Below the pieces are notes generated by a model that worked only from the letters and a program-made list of their open reading frames with translations, was not told the origin of the DNA and ran no database searches. Both the position numbers and the translations under genes were made by a program. A stretch of 64,000 bases of DNA from Costus lasius (lineage: Eukaryota; Streptophyta; Magnoliopsida; Zingiberales; Costaceae), in assembly GCA_027563935.2 (NCBI GenBank), contig CM050446.2:109410499-109474498 (forward strand). The letters are read 5' to 3'. How positions within the stretch are numbered: the first letter of the stretch is position 1; each line of letters begins with the position of its first letter. Below are positions 32,101-43,291 of the stretch, one piece after another.

Positions 32101-35027
32101 GTTGCCACTTAATATATTCGTTCATCAAAACACTATTCTTATTCTTTTTGCCTTTTTATTTTTAATCATGTTGTTATTTTTTTATTATTTTGTATTCTAT
32201 CTGTGCCACTGATGATTGCATAGGTGCGTAAAGGTGATACAAGAAATCCAAATGACTTGGATCCATCTCTCTTTGAGGTTATTATCTTTTTTATTAAGAT
32301 TTTTATTTTGAACATCTACTTAAATTTGGAACTTCTATTTATCATAATTAAAATCAAATTATAGGACTCTTATTTCATAGGGAGTGACGCATGTTATTTG
32401 CTGCACTGGCACTACAGCTTTTCCATCAAAACGTTGGGATGGCGATAACACCCCTGAACGCGTAGGTATGACAAATTTTGGTTTATTTTATTAAAAAAAT
32501 TCTTCTAATTTGGATGCATTAACGAATGAAGAAAGATATTTTTATCTTATGCAAGGATGTAGAGACAAAAACACTATTAAATTTTTGAAAAAATTGGGGA
32601 TAGTTTTCAAGCTTAAAGTACTTACCAATATTTGTAGTTGTCATATAAAGTAAGTTAGCGGGTGTTACTTACGTTCGTCAACTGATAAGTTGTTGATAAC
32701 AAAGTCTTAGAGTCGAACTTGACCTTTATTACTTGACTTACCTATTGTAAAAAAAAAGTTGCAATAAAAGACTTCTTAGTTTGAGCACGAGGCACAAGCA
32801 CCATCAAGCAGCAAGCCCCTAGTCTTGCCTTCGGTAATCATACACATGATAATTGATTACTGTTCAAGCATTTGACAATTTTTGTAGGAAATGTTTTTGA
32901 ATTTGCAAAACTAAACACATTTCAATGGATCGAGTTATATTAGATGTTGCTTCCTTTGTAGATTGGGAAGGAGTCCGGAATCTTGTTTCGGCGCTACCAC
33001 CTACTCTTGAGAGGCTTGTGCTTGTGTCTTCAATTGGTGTAACCAAATATAATGAGTTACCATGGAGGTATTGTTTTTCATTTGATTAATTATTCACAAA
33101 AGTGAACATATGATGCTACTTCAAATAAATATGTTTGGTTTGTTTAAATACAAGTATTAAGGACTACGACAATGTCAAATAACTTCAAGAAGGCTTCTCC
33201 CTGTTACGGTGGTGGTAGCTAACTTTTTATTTGCACTCCACCCAATTGCTCATTCCTTCGAGACAACCAATTGAAACCAGATTTAGTGAGCACTGATTGC
33301 TGATATCTCATGAAATTCTTCAGATTTGATGTGGTTAAGCAGTAGATAAAGAACACGTGATACATGTATTTCTCATTAGTAAAAGGTCAAATATTTCATT
33401 ACTTGGTCATGATTTTACCAATATGGTTTTAGTTCCAAGTCTTTTGATCTGTCTCGCTGATTTAAGAAATTCTTGAAATACGATAAATACTTGCTTATAT
33501 ATTTTGACTATGTTACCAGCATTATGAATCTCTTTGGTGTTCTAAAGTTCAAGAAGATGGGTGAAGATTTTGTGAAGAATTATGGCCTACCATTCACCAT
33601 TATCAGGTGTGCCGTCTATGCATATGAAAGTTTATCCTTCAAATCTTTTGGCTATTATTTGTAGCACGGAAACGTTTTGAAGTCTTTCTGACAGAGCCAT
33701 TGCACACTTTTCAGGGCTGGAAGGTTAACTGACGGGCCATACACTTCGTATGATCTAAATACATTACTTAAAGCAACTGCTGGAAAACGACGTGCAGTTG
33801 TTATAGGTCAAGGTATTTCTAAACCTGCCCTTTATGAGAAGTTGATTCTAGATCTCATAGTCCGGTATTATTTGTTGATACATACTAGTTCAACAATAGA
33901 TCGGTATATTAGTATAAACTGAAATTTAAAACTTTTTCTTTAATTAGGGTTTTAAAAATCTAACATATATATGTTATATATATATATATGATATAAATTC
34001 TCTACAAAGCTTGATTGCTTCCAAGCTACTGTAAAATAAAAAGAAAAGAAAATATCCTACTTAGTTTAATGGATCTGAGATTTTTAAATTTTTATGCTGC
34101 TGCTTGGCAAATTTGCAATGGCCTACTTTGGAAGAGTTCTTTCCCCTCAAAAATTGGAATTGAAGTGGTCTATTTCTTCTGTACTACTGCAGATTGTCGT
34201 TGTGTCCTTTGTTACATGTGGATTATGATTCCTAAATTTCCCAGCAGCACTAGGGGATTGTTCGGTCCTTCGATTTACAAAATTCCCGTTTCATGTAGGA
34301 GACAAGCTTATTGGAGAAGTTAGCAGGCTCGTGGTTGCAGAAGCCTGCATTCAAGCTCTTGACATAGAGTTAACTAAAGGAAAGATCTATGAGATAAACT
34401 CAGTTGAGGTAGCCATTTCTTCTCTCTTTGACATTAATACTTTCAGCCTTTGAAACCTGGCTCGGGAGAATGAACATGCATACGTATCCAGAATTTTCTT
34501 TTGGTGCTCCAATGTTGCTATCATTTCATTTATTCCCCCTTTTTTTTAAGGAAGTTGAAATATAAATTTCGTCTTTTTTACTGTTATTTTCAATACTTTA
34601 GATAAGAAAAAAAAACATAATGCAGGGTGCTAAAATGCCGTCAATTTGTTTCATTCCCAGAGGTGAAATTGAACACTGCTCAACATTTTTTTTTCCTAAT
34701 CCCTCTTCTCAAGGAAGAAAGATTGAAAGAAAAAAAATAAATTTCAGAGGAATCTCTCAATACGGTAAAAGTTTATTGTTCCTATACTAATTTAATATTA
34801 CTGTATTAAGACATTCTTTTCGAAGCCAAATAATAGGAAGTGGAGGTAACTCAAAAGGGAGTCGAATTATTCTTGTTACTATATGAAAAAAAAATGCTTA
34901 TATGTGCAATCAAATATCAGTGCTCTAGAAATTACTAAATTTTGTTTTTCAGGGTGAAGGGCCTGGAAGTGACACTGAGAAATGGAGGGAGCTCTTTAAA
35001 GCTGCTGAAGTTAATAAGCTGGAGTGA
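28751..35027 (+). CDS. Plastid-type NAD(P)-binding Rossmann-fold protein (atypical SDR), 9 exons, 360 aa
   Basis: Exons are 28751-29105, 31974-32086, 32224-32277, 32381-32465, 32962-33067, 33520-33606, 33715-33812, 34299-34408 and 34953-35027. They total 1083 bases, all introns are GT-AG and the frame is unbroken to TGA. Residues 1 to about 75 are transit-peptide-like. The dinucleotide-binding loop GGSGGVG is at residues 113-119, split by intron 1, followed by QLVVASLLSRNIKSRLLVRD (the Arg after the second strand favours NADP). VTHVICCTGTTAFPSKRW, RLVLVSSIGVTKYNELPW and LTDGPYTSYDLNTLLKAT follow. There is no YxxxK catalytic pair, as expected for the atypical 'NmrA/Tic62-like' SDR group. It resembles the Arabidopsis At4g31530-type protein as I recall it. 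The substrate is unknown; a redox-sensing or assembly role in the plastid is inference. ATGs at 28757 and 28817 are alternative starts; the first has a good context (GTCCATGGCG). Confidence 0.9.
29719..30432. repeat. Dispersed GGTACCGG / GGAAGCTTCGAT repeat, copy 2 (intron 1 of Rossmann gene)
   Basis: The ends are AAAAACCGGTC...CGGACCGGTAC and CGTACGGTATGGAACGGTTT, an inverted arrangement. The interior holds about ten GAAGCTTC-containing words alternating with GCCGCTGG or GTTGCCGC. A block of about 280 bp near 30005-30290 lacks these words and may be a secondary insertion. The end of the core (GACAATCGAAGCTTCC) resumes at about 30285. Confidence 0.7.
30578..31028. repeat. AT-rich repeat with TTTACC / GGTAAA words (intron 1 of Rossmann gene)
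   Basis: Starts with TAGGGGTGAG and ends near GATAACACCTCC, which look like weak inverted ends of a hAT-type MITE. The interior is built of inverted CAAATTTACC / GGTAAATTTG words. Confidence 0.45.
31974..32086 (+). CDS. Exon 2 of Rossmann-fold gene
   Basis: Acceptor GAATGCAG|, donor ATAGAG|GTAAAG. Completes the nucleotide-binding loop and continues QLVVASLLSRNIKSRLLVRD. Confidence 0.92.
32224..32277 (+). CDS. Exon 3 of Rossmann-fold gene
   Basis: An 18-codon exon, VRKGDTRNPNDLDPSLFE, bounded by TGCATAG| and TTTGAG|GTTATT. Confidence 0.9.
32381..32465 (+). CDS. Exon 4 of Rossmann-fold gene
   Basis: Encodes GVTHVICCTGTTAFPSKRWD and then GDNTPERV, bounded by TTTCATAG| and CGCGTAG|GTATGA. Confidence 0.92.
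32962..33067 (+). CDS. Exon 5 of Rossmann-fold gene
   Basis: Encodes WEGVRNLVSALPPTLERLVL and then VSSIGVTKYNELPW. The donor is TGGAG|GTATTG. Confidence 0.92.
33520..33606 (+). CDS. Exon 6 of Rossmann-fold gene
   Basis: Encodes IMNLFGVLKFKKMGEDFVKN and then YGLPFTII, bounded by TTACCAG| and ATTATCAG|GTGTGC. Confidence 0.92.
33715..33812 (+). CDS. Exon 7 of Rossmann-fold gene
   Basis: Encodes AGRLTDGPYTSYDLNTLLKA and then TAGKRRAVVIGQ. The residue after the split Arg is Ala where I would expect Pro (TIIRPGRLTDGP in related proteins), a mild deviation. Confidence 0.92.
34299..34408 (+). CDS. Exon 8 of Rossmann-fold gene
   Basis: Encodes DKLIGEVSRLVVAEACIQAL and then DIELTKGKIYEINSVE, bounded by TTCATGTAG| and GTTGAG|GTAGCC. 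Confidence 0.92.
34953..35027 (+). CDS. Exon 9 (terminal) of Rossmann-fold gene
   Basis: Encodes GEGPGSDTEKWRELFKAAEV and then NKLE, and stops at TGA 35025-35027. The acceptor is TTTTTCAG|. Confidence 0.92.
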   Translation, partial: GEGPGSDTEKWRELFKAAEVNKLE

Positions 35028-35201
35028 TTTTTCTTGGATCATCATAGCCGCTGCTGTGAGATATGTGGGATATCAACGATATGTATATTACCTTGTCCCC
35101 TTCGGTCAGCTCTTTTATCCTTTTTTTTTTTTTTCCCATTGTTACCTATCAATTGCTTCATTTAGCAATCAATGTTTGTATCTCAGATAAAAGATGCAGG
35201 A

Positions 35202-35207
35202 AATAAA
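35202..35207 (+). terminator. Candidate poly(A) signal of Rossmann-fold gene
   Basis: AATAAA about 175 bases after the stop codon, in an AT-rich 3' region. No other evidence. Confidence 0.35.
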
Positions 35208-35677
35208 ATTGCATAACTTGGCACCATGCCCGGTTCAGTTTGTTGAGGTATTAAAATTTGATATAGAAGCTGATGAAGTTTGAAAAAAAAAAAGAAAAAA
35301 AGAAGAACACGATAGGAGATCATGAGTTTTCAGTAAAAATAAAGAAAGTTTTTAATTTGATAGCATCGCATTTATAGTTTTCAATAAAAAAAATAAAAAA
35401 AATGTTTTTTTTTTTAATTTTATGAAAACTTATTTATATAAAAATAATTGTCGCGGGCAAAATGGAGGGAGCTAAACGAATAATTAAAAATTTTAATTTG
35501 GTTTGATCAGATTCGTCTAATTGAACCGAATTTTGGACGGCCCAATTGGGCCAATTCTCGGCGCTATCAAATGCAACTACAAGGAGCGGTAATACATATT
35601 TTCTTCCTTTTTTTTTATAAAAAAAGTTAAAAAAATGATGAGGTTGATGCCTAAAAGGACGCGGACACGGACGCGGA

Positions 35678-35728
35678 TTATTAGGGTGACAGCAGGGCGG
35701 CGGCTTATTAGGGTGACAGCAAGGCGGC
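35678..35728. repeat. 27-bp tandem duplication
   Basis: TTATTAGGGTGACAGCAGGG begins at 35678 and recurs with one change at 35705. Confidence 0.8.
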
Positions 35729-36676
35729 ATGCCTCCTAACAGCAAAGCCAATCACATGGCTTGACGGGCATCACGGCTCGAAAGATGTCTAACAAAAAGC
35801 ATGTTTTCTTAAAGTGTGCCTCTCAAAATCAATCAATCAATGCCATGTGCTCCCCGGGTCCCCTCCCTTTCCATTGCTTGCCATTGTCAAAGTTTAAAGA
35901 CTTGAATAGCCTTTCAGGATGTCTTCAGGCCAAGCTTACACTCATAAAATGAAGTTTCTGCACGAAGACATGTATGAAAAATATCTCATGGATTACTCCA
36001 TTTACTATACGTCTTAAGTACAGTAAGAGATCTATCGGACAAGGAACTCATGATCCACTTGCTTTCTCGCTAATGTGATGACAAATGTATTAATGATTCA
36101 ATTTTCTTACGAAATGACTTTGGAAATCCTTCGCTAATAATTTAAATGGTGCAATAATGTCATCCTAGTGTTGAGAACCACCTTTGAGCTTCATGGTAAA
36201 AGTGAATTATATGTTTATTATGGTGTATAACCATCAACACTAGAAGACATCAACTTGATCCATTAGGTCAATAGTTCCGTCCTAAGGCTCTAGCGTCTAC
36301 AATTCACACTTACTAGGAATTGACTCTATTAAAAGAGGATTTGATGTATGCCCTAATTTGTGAGCATACTTCCACTTAGATGTTAGTTTGTGAAAGGAGT
36401 AGGGAGAAGAACTATTTATCCAACAATGCCTCTATTTCTTCATTACTCCTCATTAGAATGTTAATTATATCAAATTAGAGTTGGTGGAGCAATTGCAAGC
36501 ATTAGAAACATAGCCGTTATGCACCTATATACGCAATACTTTTGTATATAGTTGTGAGAATAAAGAGGAATAACTTACTATTACATTGGAAATAGTTGAA
36601 AGCATTTATATGTTTATATACTTAGCTAAACCTTTTGAAATAAGAATTTGAGACCATTGTGGATATAGTGCAAGAG

Positions 36677-36704
36677 TGCATTATTACCCAATTGTAATAA
36701 TGCA
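36677..36704. repeat. 11-bp perfect inverted repeat upstream of copia C
   Basis: TGCATTATTAC, spacer CCAATT, then GTAATAATGCA. It may lie in the U3 part of C's LTR. Confidence 0.8.
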
Positions 36705-37216
36705 TTTAATGGTCAAGATTGACTACTTGGGCACTTGGGGCATTTCACATACAGGGTGTGAAATTTATCACGACCGTGATAGTTTCGCATTGGTAATCAT
36801 ATTTGACCCGTAAACTTTATAGCCAGGTTGTAACTTTGGTTATGGTCGTGATCTTGTCATTGCAATTTAATTTGATTGACCCCTTTGTGTTTCAAGGGCA
36901 GGCCGTGATAATTTTCATGCCCATGATTCTATTTGGCCATGTCCAGAAATGCTTTTTCATGAGGGATCAAATGGTGTGTTGGTTACTTCAAAATGACACA
37001 CCACTTCCTCTTTGTTAACTACTATTCTGAGTAGTTTTCTCCTTATTGTAAACTCTTCTCTTTAGCTGCAAGTTCTCAAAGTATTTTTCTTGCCTTATTG
37101 AATCCTAAAGGTCAAAAATAAGTCTTTAGGATAGTGACGATTTGTTCACGCCTCAAGGCTATCTCTATCGATTCTTCTTCACAATTTTCTAATAACCTAA
37201 AGGCTTAGTTTTTGAG

Positions 37217-38080
37217 ATGGAGGCACACTTGAACCCCAATATCAAAGTCCAGTTTCAAGAGGAGATCTTCAAACTCGATCACTTTGATAGAATAAACTAC
37301 ACATGGTGGCAAGACTAAATGTCTTGGCTCCTAACTGCGCTCAACCTTTACTATCTCCTTGATTTGAATTTGTAACCAATTCCAGAAAGCTTGCCTATGG
37401 ATTCTGATACTGTAAAATCAAGTTGGTTGCAGACAAAGCGAAAAGGGAGATAGACGAAATACTGTATAGAGGTTATATCCTCAACTCTCTTACGAGTTAG
37501 CTTTATGATGTTTATTAAAATTATAAAATGCCAAAAGAGGTATGAGATGCACTAAAATATTTTGAATTTAGCTTTTCTGAAAACATGCCTATTATGTATC
37601 AAGTTAGAGAGTTGAAGATCCTAATTTCCCAAATGTGTGAACTGCAGATTAAAATTCCTGATGCAATCCAAGTGGGAGCAATTTTATCTAAATTGCCTTC
37701 GTCTTGAAATGACTAGAAGAAAAACTTTACATTCCACAGAGAACTATACAATAGAACAATGCACTACAAACTTGCAAATAGAGTATGAGAATCGAACTAG
37801 AGATGAATTAATTTTAGGTTCAATAGTGAACTAAGTTATTGTTGCCCCAAATGCGGGGATATCCTGTGGTGGCCCTCCAAGCAATGAAAGGCAAAGGCTT
37901 TAAAAGGCCTTATTGTGTTAAATAATGTTTAAAAGAATCATCCTTGTTTCAATTGTGAAAAGAAATGACATTATATAAAGGAGTGTACATACATGAAAAA
38001 AGCACCCAGAAATCTAAGCACTTCAAGACAACATAAAACCAATTTGGTTGAGGCTGAAAACAAAGAATATATTGTAATGG
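37217..38080 (+). pseudogene. Copia C gag
   Basis: ATG at 37217 begins MEAHLNPNIKVQFQEEIFKL and then DHFDRINYTWWQD, the usual start of this gag type, followed at once by a stop. The C-terminus has a knuckle CFNCEKK-stop-HYIKEC at about 37945-37986: CX2CX4HX4C with one spacer codon turned into TGA. Several other stops are present. Confidence 0.8.
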
Positions 38081-38088
38081 TTACATAG

Positions 38089-39660
38089 TTGCATATGACT
38101 ACTATTATATCAAAAGATTGGTGGTTGGACTCCGGTGCCACCATACATGTTTGCAATACTAGAAATATGTTCAAAGTTTATAATGAAATGAAAGAGCTTG
38201 AAGAAGTGATGATGGGCAACCATGTTGTTGCAAAGGTTCTGGGCAAAGGCAGTGTGAAGCTGAATTTCACTTCTAGGACAAATCTAACTCTTGATGTATT
38301 TCATGTACCTGAAATTAGAAAGAACTTGAATTATGCAAATATGTTGTGTAAGAATGACTTTAAGATTGTTTTAGAGGTAGAAAAAATGATTATAACTAAG
38401 AATAGAGTGTTTGTAGGAAATGTATACTCTAGTAAAGTCATGTTCAAACTCTCTATTAATGAAATGAAATATGTTGTTGCTTATATTGTTGGTTCTTCTT
38501 TTTTGTGGCATGTTAGATTAGGAGAATTGAATTATAATTCATTGCAATATATGTCTAAACACAATTATATAACTTATGTAGATAATCATATAGAAAGATA
38601 TGAAATATGATAGAAGCAAAAATGACTAAGAAACATTGTCCTACGGTTGAAAGAAAATCAAATTTGATTGAACTTGTAGTTTATGATATATATGAATTAA
38701 ATGGACAATTAACTAGAGGTGGGAAAAGATATTTTATTACTTTTATAGATGATCACTGTAGATTTACATATGTCTACCTTATGAGAATTAAGGATAAAAC
38801 TTTTGATAAATTTAAAGAATACAAGTCTATTGTAGAAAATCAAAATGATTAGAACTAATAGAGGGGGAGAATATTTTTTTAGTAATGTTTAACTTTTTTT
38901 ATGAAAATAATGGAATAGTTCATTAGTGTATAGCCCCTTATACATTTTAGCAAAATGGGGTGGCTGAAAGGAAAAATAGATCCTTAGATATGGTAAATAA
39001 AATATTAACGAATGTTAAATTACTAATCTCTTTATGGGGGTGAAGCTCTTTTAACTACTTGTCATATTTATAATAGAATTTCATTTAAGAAATTTAATGC
39101 TTTACCATATGAGTTATGGAATAATGGTAGAAAACCAAATTTGAATTATTTTAAAGTGTGGGGGTGTATTACTTTCTATAAAACTCCAAATCTATAAAAG
39201 TCAAAATTAGGACCCAGAGGTATTAATAGTACTTTTGTTGGCTATGCTCAAAACTCTAAAACATATAGGTTGTTGGATCTAAAAATAAATTCAATAATTG
39301 AATCAATTAATGTTGAATTTTTAGAAGATAAATTCATTAATGATATAAATGAGATTCAACCTATGTAACATCAAATTCTATTGATGTGATTTAAAAATAT
39401 AAAAAAAATGGTGAGCCAAGTGAACCTAGAAGAAGTAAAAGAGTCATAGATGAAAAACATTTAGATCCTAACTTTATCTCATCTGAATTTATTGCCTTCC
39501 TTGTTGAAGCTGATAGAACTAAGATATTAAGTAGAACATTTATAATATTTAATATGGAAAGTGAACCCAAATCATATAATGAAACTATGGCTTCAAGAGA
39601 TGCAACATTCTGGAAAGTTGTTCTAAATGATGAGATGGACTTAATAATGTCTAATGGAAC
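38089..39660 (+). pseudogene. Copia C protease, integrase and start of RT
   Basis: 38089-38610 encodes WWLDSGATIHVCNT (protease site) and VFHVPEIRKNLNYANMLCKN, then LWHVRLGELNYNSL at the integrase zinc domain (the usual LGH is LGE here). 38607-38852 gives KRYFITFIDDHCRFTYVYLM of the catalytic core. 39554-39668 encodes PKSYNETMASRDATFWKVV and NGTWVF, the start of the RT domain. Frame breaks occur near 38850 and 39000. Confidence 0.85.
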
Positions 39661-39668
39661 TTGGGTTT

Positions 39669-41035
39669 TCATGCCTTGCATTTTGATAGTAATTTCTAAT
39701 ATTATTTTATTTCAAAACAAAGCTAATTTTGATGCTTTTATGCAACATATAGGCTTATTTACTTATTTGCTTTGGAATTTTCACTTTCCCTCGTGTTGGT
39801 GCAATTTCAGGTAAAATCACTCATTTTTGGAGCTTTTTGGAGATTCTAAAGTCTTGGAGTGATTTCTTATGAGGAGACGAGGCTACATAGCAAATTTGGG
39901 ATCAATCGGAGTTTACTTGAAGATCATGGCCAGCCCAAGATTTCGGGGGTTCACTCGTGATTCGCATGGAGTATGGGATTTCACAAAACACTTCACGGCC
40001 AACCCAAGATTTTGGTGTTCGGCCGTGATTTTATCGAAGACAATTTTTCAGAAACGAATAGAAACTTCACGGCCAGGTGAACACGCTCGTATTCACCTGT
40101 GATCGCGACTGAGTTTCTGAGTTCCTCTCGGTTTTCTCTCAATTTGAGGCTAAGGAAAATTCTAAAAAATGAAGGAAAAATATGTTTTAGGAAGCTAAGA
40201 GGTAGGCGAATCAAAGGAGTATAAAAGCCCTCTTTCTTATTACTTAATGGGACAAAAATCAACGAACGAAGTGGTTAGGGGAATGGAATACGTTCAATTT
40301 CTCTTCTTCTACCTTCTCTCAGTGTTTGTTTATAATTTACTTGGTTTATTGTAGAGATATATGCGGAATTATATGGATCTTGTAGCGTAAAACCCGATTC
40401 AGGGCTCAGTTGAAGCCCATTGATGCTTTCTATCGTGTGATTTGAACTTGTTCTGTTATTTTGAGGATCATATGAGCATACTTTATTTAGTTGTTGCTAT
40501 TTCATGATATTGCTTTGGCCACGTAGTATTGTGTATTAGTCAACATGATCCTAACCGCAAGGAGAATAGTGTTGACGGATCCCCTGAGTAGAACATGTGA
40601 ATTTCTTAGACGAAGGTAGTTAGAGTTCACTCGAGGGTAACATAATCTTTCTTAGAACTCAATGAATTTATCTAAAACGATATACCACGAGAGTAGGAGA
40701 TTGTTTTAGGTAAATACCAGGTTGTACCGACCGCAAAGGGGTAATCTATACTAGAGGAGAGATTCTTTATGCAACATTATGAACTCATGTAACAGATAAG
40801 TTTTAAATCAGATAGATTCATCAATGTGGTGGATACCGAAGCCCCAATACCTCTCCTATTGACATCTTCCATTTAGTTGCAATCAATTTCTTGTGTTTGC
40901 TTATTATTTTTAAAACTACAATTTGAATTGTTTAGCTTCTAAAACTTAGATTTACTAGTAATTGACTTTGTTCCCTGAGGAATCGATAATCTTTTATATT
41001 ATTGCGATATTACCATGCACTTGCGGTACGTGTTA
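39669..41035 (+). repeat. 5' LTR of gypsy A
   Basis: About 1367 bp, aligned by eye along its length with the solo LTR at 55468-56990 (shared TTTCTAATATTATTTTAT, CAATTTCAGGTAAAATCACT, TTATGAGGAGACRAGGCT and the 3' end CTTGCGGTRCGT). Its first bases read TCATGCC where the other copy has TGATGCC. It holds three CACGGCC...GTGA palindromic units at 39905-40105. Confidence 0.88.
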
Positions 41036-41041
41036 AGTTTT

Positions 41042-41059
41042 TGGCACCATTGCTGGGGA
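41042..41059 (+). promoter_or_regulatory. Primer binding site of gypsy A (decayed tRNA-Asp type)
   Basis: TGGCACCATTGCTGGGGA, against TGGCGCCGTTGCCGGGGA in B. The three differences are all C-to-T or G-to-A transitions at CG or CHG sites. Confidence 0.85.
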
Positions 41060-41305
41060 ACAACGGTTAATATTAGTGCATTTTGAGAATTAGTAGACTA
41101 AGCTTTGTTTATTTCTATTTCTTTACTACTATTTGTTTTGGTTTCCTCTGTTACTTTTCTTGAGCTTTACCACTATATTTGACATTTTTTTATGCAAAGA
41201 AGCTTGAGGACAAGTGACTTTTTTGAGATAGACCTTGAGATAGATAGGACATTTAGAAGAAGAAGAAAACTCAAGCCGCTTCAGGAAAAAGAAAATTAAA
41301 ATCAA

Positions 41306-42550
41306 ATGGAGCACATCCCATTGAATCTAGACAATGGTCATGCACCCCAAGCTGTGGGGAACAACAACAACCGAACACTGAGGGATTATGTTGCTCCCTC
41401 TATCCAAGGACTACAGTCAAGCATTGCTAGGCTGAATGTAGAGGCCAACAATTTTGAGATCAAATCGGCTTTACTCTCTATGGTTCAACAACATCAGTTT
41501 GGTGGTTCTCCTCTTGAGGATCCCAATATGCATCTTTCAATCTTTTTAGAGTATTGTGATACATTAAAAATTAACGGTGTTTTTACTGATACCATCAAAT
41601 TGAGACTATTCCCTTTTTCTCTAAGAGATAGAGCAAGAGCATGGCTGCATACGATACCTTCAGCTTCTATAAGGACATGGGGAGAATTATCGCAAGCCTT
41701 CCTTTCTAAGTACTTTCCTCCTTCCAAGACGATTCAACTGAGGAATCAAATCACGAGTTTTATGTAGAAGGATGAAGAATTTGTATGAGGCTTGGGACAT
41801 ATTCAAAGAGTTACAAAGAATGTGCCCACACCATGGCATAGAGACTTGGGTTTTGGTTCATACATTTTATAATGGACTGAACTATAACATAAAGCTCACA
41901 ATTGATGTTGTAGTTGGAGGAGCCTTAATGAACAGATGTGTTGAAGATGTCATTAACCTTTTAGAAGATATAGCAATGAATCACCACCAATGGTCTTCAG
42001 AAAGGGGTATACTTTCTAGGCAGTTAGGTAAACTTGAACTTGATACTTTAACCTCTCTTACAGCCAAGGTAGATACCTTAATTAGGAAGATTGATTCTTT
42101 ATTAGTAAATTCTGTCGATGCTAATTCCTTATATTGTGAGATATGTGGAGTCATAGGTTATGCAGGGACAGAATGCTAGTTGGGTAATGATCAATTGGTC
42201 CAGAATCAACCTGAACATATCAATGCAGTTGGAAATATCAATCCCATGAACAATCCTTATTCCAACACCTATAACCCCGGATGGCGCAACCACCCAAATT
42301 TCTCATACCGGACTACCCGACCAGTGCAACTAGGACAGACACCACCACCAGGACAACCACCATAGGGAAATTACAGACAACCTCCAGGATTCCAAGCTAG
42401 GAGTTATAATCCACCATAGAAATCAAATATGGAATCTTTACTTGAGTCCTTTATGGCAAACCAGAATAAATAAATTGAAGGACTAACTGAGACCATGAAG
42501 CATATGATGTCAAGGATGGAAGCCCTAGCAGCCCACAACAAGATGCTGGA
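41306..42550 (+). pseudogene. Gypsy A gag
   Basis: 41306-41767 encodes the gag core, including RDRARAWLHTIPSASIRTWG and ELSQAFLSKYFPPSKT, and ends at TAG. A frameshift follows within 30 bases, and the frame continues at 41772-42179 with LYEAWDIFKELQRMCPHHGI and a knuckle CEICGVIGYAGTEC in which the usual His is Tyr. Another TAG follows. 42180-42550 encodes the Pro/Asn-rich linker with more stops. Confidence 0.88.
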
Positions 42551-43042
42551 GAACCAGCCAGCCTAGTAGGCTAGTTCATCCACCATAGCTGCAGGGAAGC
42601 TGTCATCATAGCCTGAAGTGAACCCGAGGGAGCATTGCAATGCAATCTCTACTCGAAGTGGCAAATAACTTGAAAATCCCAAGATGCCAAGTGATGACAG
42701 ACGAGAAGATGCAACACTAGAAACAAGGGAACCGAACCAAGAGAACACACCGGTAGTACCCAAACCAATTGAAGAAGAACGACCCTATGTGGGGCCACCT
42801 GCCTACAAACCCCCAATCCCTTTTCCACAGAGATTAGTCAAGGCCAAACTAAACAAACAATTTGGTAAGTTTTTTGAAGTTCTTAAAAAAACTTTATATT
42901 AACATACCTTTTGTTGATGCCCTATCGTAGATGCCCACCTACACCAAATTTCTAAAGGACATCTTGTCCAATAAGAGGAAGCTGGAAGAACAAGGGACAG
43001 TTGCACTTACTGAAGAGTGCAGCGCAATCATATAAAACAAGC
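42551..43042 (+). pseudogene. Gypsy A gag-protease linker
   Basis: Encodes AISTRSGK and IPFPQRLVKAKLNKQFGKFF, a block conserved upstream of the protease in Athila/Tat polyproteins, followed by a frameshift near 42895. Confidence 0.8.
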
Positions 43043-43291
43043 TACCCCAGAAACTTAAAGACCCTGACAGTTTTTTCATACCGTGCCAGATTGCGGAGAT
43101 GACATTCCAGCGGGCCCTATGTGATTTGGGAGTGAGCGTCAGCCTTATGCCTCTATCTTTGTGTAAAAAGCTGAATTGGGAGACTTAAAAGGCAACTAAC
43201 ATTTCTTTACAGCTAGCAGACAGATCAGTTCATCATCCCGTTGGTATCATGGAGGACGTACCAATCAAAGTGGGAGACTATTTTGTCCCAG
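43043..43291 (+). pseudogene. Gypsy A protease, part 1
   Basis: Reads KLPQKLKDPDSFF, then TFQRALCDLGVSVSLMPLSL with the DLG active-site motif, and VPIKVGDYFVP, where B interrupts it. Part 2 resumes at 54011. Confidence 0.85.

Larger units (their letters stand above)
35028..36640. other. 3' region of Rossmann gene and intergenic spacer
   Basis: Poly-A/T-rich to 35450, then GC-mixed sequence including a short tandem repeat, then AT-rich sequence to the copia C region. No further gene recognised. Confidence 0.5.
36660..39668 (+). mobile_element. Copia element C, 5' two thirds, interrupted by gypsy A
   Basis: A leader or LTR-like region of about 550 bp is followed by gag, protease, integrase and the first residues of reverse transcriptase on the plus strand. 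The coding sequence stops abruptly at the LTR of gypsy A (39669), so A landed in C's reverse-transcriptase region; the rest of C should lie beyond A, outside the window. I could not place C's LTR boundaries or its primer site. Confidence 0.8.

Noticed and set aside
33473..33664. Frame at 33473 as a separate ORF
   Set aside because: It contains exon 6 of the Rossmann gene read through both flanking introns.
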